NCBI RefSeq assembly: GCF_021474405.1 | Contig: NZ_JAKEIO010000019.1 | Span: forward strand, 1 to 64,000 | Reading direction: 5' to 3' | Source of the DNA: [Streptosporangium] indianense | GTDB taxonomy: Bacteria; Actinomycetota; Actinomycetes; Streptomycetales; Streptomycetaceae | Length of the DNA stretch: 64,000 bases | Shown here: positions 42,245 through 50,348 of the stretch, piece by piece | How positions within the stretch are numbered: position 1 is the first letter of the stretch | Layout of the letters: each line of letters opens with the position of its first letter | Program-made: the position numbers and the translations under genes | Notes under the pieces: generated by a model | What the model was told of the DNA's origin: nothing | The model's input: the letters and a program-made list of their open reading frames with translations, nothing else | The model's database searches: none

Positions 42245-43161
42245 GCCCTGTCGGGGCGGTACTCCCAGCCCCGGTCGGTGCGGGTGAGCTCGCCGAACCC
42301 CGCGGCGGTCAGCAGGGCCGGCGTCGCGCTGTCCCCGGCGGCCTCGCAGGTGACGAGCCGGTCGACGCCGCACAGCCGGAGCCAGTCGGCGGCCCGGCCG
42401 AGCAGCCAGTGCTCCAGGCCGGTGCCGTGGCGCGCGGGGTCGATGTGCAGGTTGCCGATCTCGGCGAGACCCGCGGCACGGGCGTGGCGTTCCGGACGGG
42501 CCAGGGCCGTGTCGATCTCGATGAAACCGAGGCTCTCCCCCTCGGCCCGGGCGGTGAAGCGGGTGTCGCACGCCCCCGGGGTGCGCTCCACCGTGACGTC
42601 CGGCCGGGGTTCGGGGAGCGGCAGGTCGGCGACCCGGGCGATCAGGATGACCTCGGTGTCACCGGTGTGCCGGAATCCCGCGCGTTCGTAGAGGGCCCGG
42701 ATGTGCGGCCAGTTGCGCGGCAGACCGTAGACGAGCGGGGCGGGCAGGGAGCCGTCCCCGTACCCGACCCGGGCGTTCCAGCGGGTGAACTGTGCGAGGC
42801 ACGCCCGCATCAGCAGGTCGGCGGCACGGTCGGCGTCCGGCCACAGGGGCGCCGACTGGCGATGCACGAACCAGTTGATCTCGGCGGCGTCCCGGTAGTC
42901 GTCGCCGACGTCGGCGTCCGCGCGGTAGCGCAGCAGGTGGGCCGCGGCGACGACGTGCGCGCGCTGCTCGGCGACGAGCGTAGTCCGCTCGGCCACCCAT
43001 GGGTCGGTGATGAACTCCCCCGGCCGGCGCTCCAGGTCGCCGAGCACGGTGTTCACAGAGACGGAGACGCCGGGGACGACGGCCGCGACGTGCAGGTTGA
43101 CCAGGTCGGTCAGCTGGTCGCGGTCGGTACGGCGGAAGGGGCGCACCTCGGGCGCGGGCAT
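42226..43161 (-). CDS. Tandem-GNAT acetyltransferase
   Basis: A 311-residue protein with two GNAT halves. The first half (about 1-175) has RPFRRTDRDQLTDLVNLH and a degenerate CoA loop; the second half keeps FTARAEGESLGFIEI, HIDPARHGTGLEHWLLGRA and TPALLTAAGFGELTR. Tandem GNATs often have one catalytic and one structural half. AGGAGG-like GGAGGTACCC precedes the ATG at 43159-43161. Substrate unknown. Confidence 0.82.
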   Translation of the reverse strand: MPAPEVRPFRRTDRDQLTDLVNLHVAAVVPGVSVSVNTVLGDLERRPGEFITDPWVAERTTLVAEQRAHVVAAAHLLRYRADADVGDDYRDAAEINWFVHRQSAPLWPDADRAADLLMRACLAQFTRWNARVGYGDGSLPAPLVYGLPRNWPHIRALYERAGFRHTGDTEVILIARVADLPLPEPRPDVTVERTPGACDTRFTARAEGESLGFIEIDTALARPERHARAAGLAEIGNLHIDPARHGTGLEHWLLGRAADWLRLCGVDRLVTCEAAGDSATPALLTAAGFGELTRTDRGWEYRPDRAQMPGR

Positions 43162-43346
43162 GGGTACCTCCGGGCAGGGTGAAGGAGCCGGCGGCCGCCA
43201 CGCGGTGCGGTACGGGGTGAGGGTACGCCCGGGCCGTGACGGCACACCAGTGGGTTTCCCCGGATGGCAGGGAGCCCGCGAAGCGCCTTAGCGTGCTGGA
43301 GAAGCCCCCCGGGGGGCCTGTCCCCGCCGCTCGCGGAAGGAACGCC

Positions 43347-44108
43347 ATGAAGCTCGACGCACCGGTGACCGGCGGTCCCTGCTGGACCGAGCTGGGGACC
43401 AGCGACCTGGAGGCGGCCCGGCGGTTCTACACGCGGCTGTTCGGCTGGCGGCACGAGACGGACGCGCGTCAGGAGGCCGGCGGGTACACCGTCGCGCATC
43501 TCGGCGACGCGGCGGTGGCCGCGCTCGCCCCGCTGTACCAGCCGTCGCAGCCGGTCGCCTGGAACGTGTCGTTCGCGGTGAGCGACGCGGACGCCGCCCT
43601 CCGGGCGGTGACCGAGGCGGGCGGGTCGGTGCTGTTCGGCCCGATGGACGTGTTCGACGTGGGCCGTTTCGCGGTGGCCGCCGACCCGGGCGGTGCCGTG
43701 TTCCAGCTGTGGCAGGCGGGGACCTTCCCGGGTGCGGGGCTGTTCAACGCGCCCGGCTCGCTGGGCTGGGTGGAACTGATGACGCGGGATCCCGAGGGGG
43801 CCGTGTCCTTCTACACGCGGGTGTTCGGCTGGACCGTCGCCCCGTCGGACCGCTACACCCAGTGGGGCGTGGGCGGCGCCGACTTCGGCGGCATGGTGAC
43901 GATGGACGACAAGTTCCCGCCCGAGGTGCCGGCGCACTGGCTGCCGTACTTCGCCGTGGCCGACGTGGACGACACGGCCGCCGTCGTGCAGCGGCACGGC
44001 ACGGTCCTGATGGTGCCCACCTCCGTGCCCGACGGGCCGCGCATCGCGGTGCTGCGGGATCCCCAGGGAGCGATGTTCGGCGTGTACCGGGCGGACTACG
44101 AGAGCTGA
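43347..44108 (+). CDS. Two-domain VOC protein
   Basis: A 253-residue protein of two VOC repeats: WTELGTSDLEAARRFYTRLF and WVELMTRDPEGAVSFYTRVF open each repeat, and FAVAADPGGAVFQLWQAG and IAVLRDPQGAMFGVYRADY close them. This is the common Streptomyces double-glyoxalase (hydroxylase CibA-like) type with no firm activity. GGAAGG precedes ATG 43347. A broken aldo/keto reductase fragment follows downstream. Confidence 0.85.
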   Translation: MKLDAPVTGGPCWTELGTSDLEAARRFYTRLFGWRHETDARQEAGGYTVAHLGDAAVAALAPLYQPSQPVAWNVSFAVSDADAALRAVTEAGGSVLFGPMDVFDVGRFAVAADPGGAVFQLWQAGTFPGAGLFNAPGSLGWVELMTRDPEGAVSFYTRVFGWTVAPSDRYTQWGVGGADFGGMVTMDDKFPPEVPAHWLPYFAVADVDDTAAVVQRHGTVLMVPTSVPDGPRIAVLRDPQGAMFGVYRADYES

Positions 44109-44149
44109 ACCGGCGGTAGGGCAGGCGAGGGGCCCGGCCGGGACTTGCG

Positions 44150-44293
44150 CTGAAGTGTCTTCATCGACACCGCCAAACAACTACCCCGACGGCAGCTCGG
44201 AACGGATCCTCGGCGAGCTGCTCGAAGGCCGGCGCGACCGGTTCGCGCTCGCCGGGAAGCTCGAGGGCAAGTACCGCAGGGGTGAAGCGGGGC
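44150..44293 (+). pseudogene. Aldo/keto reductase fragment with a frameshift
   Basis: Frame at 44160-44174 reads FIDTA, then the frame shifts and continues NNYPDGSSERILGELLEG and RRDRFALAGK. Together they form the N-terminal FDTANxYxxGxSExxLGxxL block of aldo/keto reductases. One extra A in the AAACAA run (44175-44180) explains the shift. A stop lies just upstream and the homology ends near KYRRG. Only about 45 of ~320 residues remain. Confidence 0.6.
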
Positions 44294-44320
44294 GTCTCGA
44301 CGCCACGGCCTGGGGGCGGC

Positions 44321-45124
44321 TCAGGGCCGCAGCATCCCGGCCCGCCCTTCCAGCCGGCTCAGCAACTCCCCCAGCAGGTCCGCGAGTTCGTCCTGCTCGG
44401 GGCCGTCGAGGCCGGACAGCACCGATGTCTCGTAGGCGAGCTGGACGGGCAGGACACCGTCGACGAGGTCGCGTCCGGCGTCGGTGAGGCGCAGGTGGAC
44501 GACCCGGCGGTCACGGGTGTCCCCGCGCCGCTCGACCAGACCGCGCTCGGTCAGCTGCTTCAGCCGTTTGGTGACGGCGGCGCCGGAGGAGAAGGTCTCC
44601 CGGGCCAGGTCGCCGGGCGTCAGCTCGTGCCCGGTGCGACGCAGCGCACCCAGCAGGTCGAACTCGGGCCGGCTGAGCCCCGCGCGACGCAGCGGCGCGT
44701 CCTCGGCCTGCTGGAGCAGGGCGGCACAGCGGTTGATCCGCCCGATGATCTCCATCGGCCCGGTGTCGAGCCCGGGACGCACGGCCCGCCACTGCCGGAC
44801 GACGGAAGCGACCGTGTCGTCCCGGGGGCTCCCGCCCGGACTCGCCCCGGCGGAGGGACCGTCGCCGCCCACGTCCGCACCGGCAGTCAGATCGCGGGAC
44901 GGACCCGCTCCGGCCGTCGTTCCTGCGTCCGAGGTTCCACGTCCGGCTGTGCCCCGGCCGGCGTCGCGACCCTCCCCGGACCGCTCGGCCCTGTCGGCCG
45001 AACCCGCTCCGGCCGTCGCTGCACCGGCCGCCCGGTCTCGCGCCTCCGGATCCGCCCCGGCCTCCTGCCGCGGGGCCCGTCCCGTGTCGCTGCCCGTGGG
45101 CGAGGGTCCTTCGGTCGGCGTCAT
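44321..45124 (-). CDS. MarR-family regulator with a long disordered N-terminus
   Basis: A 267-residue protein whose last ~165 residues are a MarR winged helix: LSRPEFDLLGALRRTGHELT, FSSGAAVTKRLKQLTERGLV and ERRGDTRDRRVVHLRLTDAG (recognition helix and wing). The first ~100 residues are Gly/Ala/Asp/Arg-rich low complexity with no fold. ATG at 45122-45124 overlaps the FUSC stop (ATGA) and has GGAGG upstream. A TTTAC-TC-GTAAA palindrome before the FUSC gene is a likely target, giving autoregulation of the operon. Confidence 0.85.
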   Translation of the reverse strand: MTPTEGPSPTGSDTGRAPRQEAGADPEARDRAAGAATAGAGSADRAERSGEGRDAGRGTAGRGTSDAGTTAGAGPSRDLTAGADVGGDGPSAGASPGGSPRDDTVASVVRQWRAVRPGLDTGPMEIIGRINRCAALLQQAEDAPLRRAGLSRPEFDLLGALRRTGHELTPGDLARETFSSGAAVTKRLKQLTERGLVERRGDTRDRRVVHLRLTDAGRDLVDGVLPVQLAYETSVLSGLDGPEQDELADLLGELLSRLEGRAGMLRP

Positions 45125-46803
45125 GACCGTGCGTCCTCCGTTTCTGTGGCCTGGTCCCGGTCCGGTTCGGCAGCAGGGTCCCGGTCGGGGAGCAGTCCCT
45201 GGCGTCGGGCCGTAGCGGCGAGCGTACGGTGTCCGGACTGTTCGACGAACACGACCCGCTCCTGGGGCAGGGCCCGCTGCCACCATTCACCGGCGGCGGC
45301 GTCGGCGGCGGCGCCCAGGTCGATCAGGGCGACGGCCAGACCGCGGCGGGCGGATTCCAGGGCAGCCGTGCCCGGGTCCGGCTCGGCCAGCAGACGGACG
45401 GCGTGCTCGCGGGCCCGGTCGGCGGAGGTCAGCGCGCGTTCGACACGGTCGCCCGCGCGCCGGTTGGTGACGGCCACGGCGGCGACGAACCCGACCAGCG
45501 CACCGACCACGGTGTCCACGACCCGCTCCGTCATCAGCGTCCTGGGCTCCTGGTACCCGGCGAACTCCGTGATGAGCAGGGCCATCGGCGTCACACAGAC
45601 GCTGCCGAGCCAGTAGTTCCGGCTGATCAGCACCTCGGCGCCGAAACTGAACGCGAGGCAGCACAGCACGAGCGCCGGCGGCCCGAGGTGGGCGACCGGC
45701 ACGACGGCCGGGAACACGAGCACGCCGACGACGTTGCCGACGACCCGCTGCACGGCACGGCTCCAGGTCAGCGCGATGTTGGCCTGGTAGAGCGAGGCGG
45801 CGGTGACCAGGGCCCAGTAGGGGCGGCCGATGCCGAGGCCGAGGGACACGTAGCCGGCGAGCGCGCAGCCGAGTGCGGTACGCACCGCGAGCGGTGTCAG
45901 CGGACCCAGTCGTGCAAGCAGGGGCCGGGCCGCGGCCAGGCCGAGCAGTTCGCCGGCGGCCGCGTCCGGCAGCCCGGCCTCGGGCACAGGTCCGGTGCCG
46001 CGCAGCGCGTCCGCCCAGGCCCGCAGCCGGTCCGGGTCCGCCTCCCTCGGCGCCGCGAGGGCGACCTCCGCCCGGACGACGAGCCGTTCCAGGGCGCGCC
46101 GGGTCCGGGAGGGAGCGCGGGTGGACCGCAGCGACTGCCAGGCGGCCTGCACCGCGGCGTAACCGGCGGCGCGCGCACGGCCCTCCGCCGCGCCGCCGGT
46201 GTCGGCGCACCGGGCGGCGGCCCTCAACGCGGCGGCGGTGGCGCGGCGCTCCGGTCCGTGCGGCCGGACGAGCGCGGGCGCCATGCAGACCAGCCAGGCC
46301 CAGGCACCGGTCCCGGCGGCGAGGGCCAGATGGCCGGGCACCTGGCCGATGGTCTGCGGCGCGAACAGGGCGGCGGAACTGACGAAGGTGAGGACGACGT
46401 TGCCCGGCGGGCCGATCCGGGTGGCGTCGCACAGCACCTTCTGCGCGGCGGCCAGCAGCGCGCCCACCGTGACCAGGACGACGGCCCTGTCCGTGAGCGA
46501 GGCCGCGACCAGGGCTACGGCGAGCCCGCCGAGCATGCCCAGCACCACCCTGAGCAGGGCCCCGGCCCGGGCGGCGTACGGACGGTTGTGGGTGTACAGC
46601 GCGCACAGCGACCCGGCCATCGCGTACATCACCAGGTCGAACCGGCCGAAGGCCTGCAGCGTCAGGGCGGGAGGGGCGATCGCGGCGACGACACTCAGCG
46701 CGGGCTTGAACCAGATCTCCGAGGGCCTGCCGAGGCGCAGCACCCCCGCCAGCGGGAGACGCCGGGCGGGTGGGGTGACGGGGACGGGCGGCGCAGCACT
46801 CAT
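45121..46803 (-). CDS. FUSC-family membrane transporter
   Basis: A 560-residue FUSC/aromatic-acid-exporter-type membrane protein with two helical bundles. The first (about 30-180) begins AVVAAIAPPALTLQAF-like and the second (about 310-430) contains GRPYWALVTAASLYQANIAL with SRAVQRVVGNVVGVL, the hallmark of the C-terminal FUSC half. The C-tail is Glu/Asp-rich. Export of aromatic or hydrophobic acids or drugs is inferred. Overlaps the MarR gene, which likely regulates it. Confidence 0.87.
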   Translation of the reverse strand: MSAAPPVPVTPPARRLPLAGVLRLGRPSEIWFKPALSVVAAIAPPALTLQAFGRFDLVMYAMAGSLCALYTHNRPYAARAGALLRVVLGMLGGLAVALVAASLTDRAVVLVTVGALLAAAQKVLCDATRIGPPGNVVLTFVSSAALFAPQTIGQVPGHLALAAGTGAWAWLVCMAPALVRPHGPERRATAAALRAAARCADTGGAAEGRARAAGYAAVQAAWQSLRSTRAPSRTRRALERLVVRAEVALAAPREADPDRLRAWADALRGTGPVPEAGLPDAAAGELLGLAAARPLLARLGPLTPLAVRTALGCALAGYVSLGLGIGRPYWALVTAASLYQANIALTWSRAVQRVVGNVVGVLVFPAVVPVAHLGPPALVLCCLAFSFGAEVLISRNYWLGSVCVTPMALLITEFAGYQEPRTLMTERVVDTVVGALVGFVAAVAVTNRRAGDRVERALTSADRAREHAVRLLAEPDPGTAALESARRGLAVALIDLGAAADAAAGEWWQRALPQERVVFVEQSGHRTLAATARRQGLLPDRDPAAEPDRDQATETEDARS

Positions 46804-46825
46804 GACGCACAAGATTAACAGGTGT

Positions 46826-46837
46826 TTTACTCGTAAA
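46826..46837. promoter_or_regulatory. MarR-type operator upstream of the FUSC operon
   Basis: TTTACTCGTAAA is a palindrome with 5-nt arms (TTTAC/GTAAA) 23-34 nt upstream of the FUSC start codon. The motif matches MarR-family boxes, and the next gene but one downstream encodes a MarR protein. Confidence 0.6.
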
Positions 46838-46953
46838 GCATACTCCTTCACCTGCCGTGCTCCGTCGAATGCTCCCCGTGTACATCCTTGCGCTCGCGTG
46901 CGCGCCGCGTGGCCCGGGCATCGATCGACCGACTCGCGAACGGGGAGGTACGC

Positions 46954-47502
46954 GTGCACGGACCGGCTTCGTCCGGCTGGCTGCTGGTGGCGCTCTGCGC
47001 CGTGACCGGCGCCTACTGCCTGGCGCGGATGCGCAGCGGCGCCGAGGGGCAGCGCAGCGCGGCGGGCGGTGAGGCGCTGATGGGGTTCGGGATGGCCGCG
47101 ATGGCCGTGCCGACGGCGGTGTTCACACCGCCCGCGTGGGCGTGGCCCGTCTACGCCGCGGTGTTCGGGGCGGCGGGCGTCCACGCGCTGTGGGCGGCGC
47201 GGGCCGGCGCGCACCACCTCCACCACCTGGTGGGTGCCGCGGCGATGGTCTACATGGCGCTCGTCATGGCCGGCTCCCCCGCTCACGGGCACGGCCGGGG
47301 CGGGTCGGACGTGCCGCTGCTGACCGGGGCTCTGCTGCTCTACTTCGCCGGGTACGTGCTCGTGGCCGGCGTCCGCCTGGTACCGGTGGCCGCCGTGGCC
47401 GGGGGAGGCGGTGCCGCCGGGTGGGGAGACCGGCCGGAACTGGCTCGGGCCTGCCGGCTGTCCATGGGGATCGCGATGGTGGCGATGCTGCTGACGCTGT
47501 GA
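46954..47502 (+). CDS. DUF5134 membrane protein
   Basis: A 182-residue membrane protein with about five helices: GWLLVALCAVTGAYCLARM, MGFGMAAMAVPTAVF and LLTGALLLYFAGYVLVAGVR. The His-rich HHLHHLVGAAAMVYMALVMA block is typical of DUF5134. GTG at 46954-46956 with GGGGAGG upstream. It lies before an M56 peptidase, a common neighbourhood, suggesting the pair act together. Confidence 0.8.
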   Translation: MHGPASSGWLLVALCAVTGAYCLARMRSGAEGQRSAAGGEALMGFGMAAMAVPTAVFTPPAWAWPVYAAVFGAAGVHALWAARAGAHHLHHLVGAAAMVYMALVMAGSPAHGHGRGGSDVPLLTGALLLYFAGYVLVAGVRLVPVAAVAGGGGAAGWGDRPELARACRLSMGIAMVAMLLTL

Positions 47503-47693
47503 GCAGCACCGGCGGGCGGCGTCCCGGCGGACCCCCTGGGCCCGGCAACCGCGTCCGCCGTGGCGGCGCCCGGCCGGATCCCCCGGCCCGGCCGTCGCCT
47601 CCGCCGGACCGTGCCCCGACGACTCCGTTGCCTGCGTCACTTTGACGCCACAAGTCGTACCCCTGGGCGGGGCCGCGCTCATAGGCTGCCCCC

Positions 47694-48629
47694 ATGATGC
47701 TCCCCGCCGCGCTGTTGCTGCTCGGCGCCCTGACCGCCGTGGTCGCCCCCCGGCTGCTCGCCCGGGCGGACTGGCCGGACCGTGAGCCGGTGGTGGCGCT
47801 GTGGGTGTGGCAGTGCGTGGTGGCGGCCGTGCTCGTGTGCTGCGCGCTGTCGATGACGCTCAGTGCGGCCGCGGCCTGGCACGCGGTCGGCGGGCACCTC
47901 TTCGCCACGGCCCCGCGCGCGGTCGTCGAGGCCTACGCCCTCGGCACGGCGGGCCCCTGGGCGGCGACCACCGCGGTCGCGCTGGCCGGCGGCGGACTGT
48001 GGAGCGCGGCGATGCTGGTCCGCGAGATCGGCCGGGCCCGTGCTCGGCGCCGCCGTCGGCGCGCCGATCTGCTGGTCCGGGCCCCGCTGCTGCCCGGCGA
48101 GGTGGCCGTGTCCGGCCGGCTGGTCGTCCTGGAGAGCGAGCAGCCCGATGCCTGGTGGCAGCCGGGCACTCCCCCGCAACTGGTCGTCACCACGGCGGCG
48201 TTGCGCCGGCTGAAGGGCCGGCAGCTGGACGCCGTGCTCGCCCACGAGCAGGGCCACGCCCGGGCCCGGCACGACTGGCTGCTGAACTGCTCCTCGGCCC
48301 TGGCCGGCGGTTTTCCGCAGGTGCCGGTGTTCGCCGCGTTCCGCGACGAGATGCACCGCCTGGTCGAACTCGCCGCCGACGACACGGCATCGCGCCGCTT
48401 CGGCCGTCTGACCACGGCCCTGGCCCTGGTCGAACTGAACGAGCACCGTGGCGTGTTCGGGCCCTGCCCTACCCCGCAGGCCCATGTCCCGGCCCGGGTG
48501 AACCGGTTGCTCACGCCCCCGGACCGGCTGACCGCGGCCCGGCGCCTGCGGCTGACGGCGGCGGCCGCACTGGTGCCCGTGGTGCCGGTGCTGCTGGCGT
48601 TCGTGCCGGGGTTGCGGGCACTGGGGTAG
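47694..48629 (+). CDS. M56-family (BlaR1-like) membrane metallopeptidase
   Basis: A 311-residue membrane protein. The zinc site is HEQGH at residues 184-188 (HExxH) in QLDAVLAHEQGHAR, followed by the LAADDTASRRFG third-ligand segment. Three or four helices flank it. M56 proteins sense beta-lactams or process membrane partners. No BlaI repressor gene is adjacent; the DUF5134 gene is instead. A second ATG two codons downstream is possible. Confidence 0.87.
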   Translation: MMLPAALLLLGALTAVVAPRLLARADWPDREPVVALWVWQCVVAAVLVCCALSMTLSAAAAWHAVGGHLFATAPRAVVEAYALGTAGPWAATTAVALAGGGLWSAAMLVREIGRARARRRRRRADLLVRAPLLPGEVAVSGRLVVLESEQPDAWWQPGTPPQLVVTTAALRRLKGRQLDAVLAHEQGHARARHDWLLNCSSALAGGFPQVPVFAAFRDEMHRLVELAADDTASRRFGRLTTALALVELNEHRGVFGPCPTPQAHVPARVNRLLTPPDRLTAARRLRLTAAAALVPVVPVLLAFVPGLRALG

Positions 48630-48745
48630 CGAAGGGGCGCGCGGGCCCCGCGGGTGCGCACGGACACGGCCGAAGGATGCCGCCGGGTGACGCAAGATCG
48701 TCCCCGTACTGGATCCGGACCCCCCGGTTCGGCGAGGATCGCTGT

Positions 48746-49414
48746 ATGCACACCTCGTCCGTCGACTCCCCGCCCCGTCCGGAACACCGCACCACGGCCG
48801 GACTCGCCGGCGTCCTGGCCCTGTGCTCGGCGCTGCTGCTGGTCCTCGTGGCGGCCAGATGGAGCCCATTGATCGGCGTGGACGGCGACATCTCCGACAC
48901 CACCCACCGCTGGGCGGTCGACGAACCGGTCCTCACGCAGGCCTGCCGGATCCTCACGGACTGGGTGTGGGATCCCTGGACGATGCGTCTGTTGTGCGCG
49001 GCCGTCGTGGTGGGGCTGGTGGTGCGGTGGGCGGCGCGCCGGACGGCGGTGTGGCTGGCGCTGGCCGTCGCGCTGGGCACGCTGCTGCAGCAGGGCATCA
49101 AGGCCGCGGTGGACCGCCCGCGCCCGGTCTGGCCCGACCCCGTCGACTCGGCCCACTACTCGGCGTTCCCGTCGGGCCACGCCATGACCGCCACGGTGGT
49201 CTGCGGCCTGCTGCTCTGGCTGCTGCACCGGCACCGCGTGGGCCGGGTCGTGTGGCGCACCGCCGTGGCCGTGGCCGCCGTGTCCGTGGTGGGGGTCGGG
49301 CTGACGCGGATCTGGCTCGGTGTCCACTGGCCGTCGGACGTGGTGGGCGGCTGGCTGCTCGGCGCGACGGTGGTGGCCGTCGCGGTGTGGGCACACCGGC
49401 GCTGGCAGCCCTGA
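48746..49414 (+). CDS. PAP2-family membrane phosphatase
   Basis: A 222-residue PAP2 phosphatase. The three signature blocks are KAAVDRPRP, PSGHAM and TRIWLGVHWPSDVVGGW, containing the catalytic His and Arg/Lys residues. Six helices are predicted. It dephosphorylates lipid phosphates such as phosphatidate, undecaprenyl diphosphate or glycolipid analogues in the membrane. No operon partner. Confidence 0.9.
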   Translation: MHTSSVDSPPRPEHRTTAGLAGVLALCSALLLVLVAARWSPLIGVDGDISDTTHRWAVDEPVLTQACRILTDWVWDPWTMRLLCAAVVVGLVVRWAARRTAVWLALAVALGTLLQQGIKAAVDRPRPVWPDPVDSAHYSAFPSGHAMTATVVCGLLLWLLHRHRVGRVVWRTAVAVAAVSVVGVGLTRIWLGVHWPSDVVGGWLLGATVVAVAVWAHRRWQP

Positions 49415-49622
49415 GCAGGGGCCGCCGGGTCGACGGGAGGCGGCCGGTGGAGGAGCTGGAGTGAGGCGTGCGCCGCCCCCGACGGTCGCGCCCCCTGGGG
49501 GAAAGTAGCCCTGGGCCACCACTGGGTCGGACTGTCCGCCCGCCTCGGACGATCCCCCGCGTCGCCCGAGGCAGACGGCATCACCGGCCGGGACCTGGCA
49601 GGTCATGGCCGGGCCCTCTGAG

Positions 49623-49646
49623 TATAGTTGGCTGGCAGCCAGTCAA
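49623..49646 (+). promoter_or_regulatory. -10 element plus TetR operator upstream of the TetR gene
   Basis: TATAGT at 49623-49628 is a good -10. The 19-bp near-palindrome TTGGCTGGCAGCCAGTCAA (49628-49646) overlaps it and the start of transcription; it departs from perfect symmetry at one pair and the centre. This is the classic layout for autorepression by the TetR protein encoded next. Confidence 0.72.
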
Positions 49647-49661
49647 CACAGGAGTTGCCGC

Positions 49662-50348
49662 ATGTCTCCGCGTAGCCCCTCGGTGAACGAAGAGCTGCGG
49701 CGGCGTTCCCGGGAGCGGCTTCTTCAGGCGGCGGTCGAGTTGGTGAGCGAGCGCGGGTACGACGCGACGACGCTCGGCGACATCGCCGACCGGGCGGGTT
49801 CGGCCCGCGGCCTGGTGTCGTACTACTTTCCCGGCAAGCGCCAGCTGGTGCAGTCCGCCGTGCACCGGCTGATGCACCGGACGCTGGAGGAGGCGCTGGA
49901 ACGCGAGCCGCGCAGCGAGGACGGCCGGGAGCGGATGGCCCGGGCCATCGACGCGATCCTGGGCCTGGCCCGGGACCGGCCCGTGCTGATGCGCCAGCAC
50001 ATGGCGGGGATCCTCCAGGGCGAGGGATTCATGCAGTGCCCGGAGCAGCGGCGGCTGGCCGAGCTGCTGCGGGACACCATGGCCCGGCACGGTTCGGCGG
50101 ACGTCGACAGCGACTACCCGATGATGCGCGCCCTGCTGATGGGTGCGGTGTACGCGGCCCTGGTGCCGGGGGCGCCGATGCCGGTGCCGCTGCTGCGTGC
50201 CGAGTTGTTCAAGCGCTACCGGCTCGACCGGAAGCTGGGCCTCCCGCCGGAGACCGGAGCCTGCGGCGGGAGGGGCGACGAGGATCTGTCGCGCTTCTTC
50301 GCGACCGGGGCCGCACCGGAGTGCGACCCGCGGGGTCAGTCGAAGTAG
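49662..50348 (+). CDS. TetR-family transcriptional regulator
   Basis: A 228-residue TetR. The HTH is LQAAVELVSERGYDATTLGD, then IADRAGSARGLVSYYFPGKR (about 23-62), followed by a helical ligand domain. It likely binds the TTG-palindrome 16 nt upstream of its ATG and represses itself. GGAG lies 8 bases before the ATG. Its target beyond itself may be the convergent LVIVD gene, though that is on the other side. The last 13 nt overlap the LVIVD gene stop. Confidence 0.88.
   Translation: MSPRSPSVNEELRRRSRERLLQAAVELVSERGYDATTLGDIADRAGSARGLVSYYFPGKRQLVQSAVHRLMHRTLEEALEREPRSEDGRERMARAIDAILGLARDRPVLMRQHMAGILQGEGFMQCPEQRRLAELLRDTMARHGSADVDSDYPMMRALLMGAVYAALVPGAPMPVPLLRAELFKRYRLDRKLGLPPETGACGGRGDEDLSRFFATGAAPECDPRGQSK

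Noticed and set aside
49415..49622. Small gene in the PAP2-TetR gap
   Set aside because: Minus frames here are Arg/Pro-rich with no RBS; only the TetR promoter is supported.
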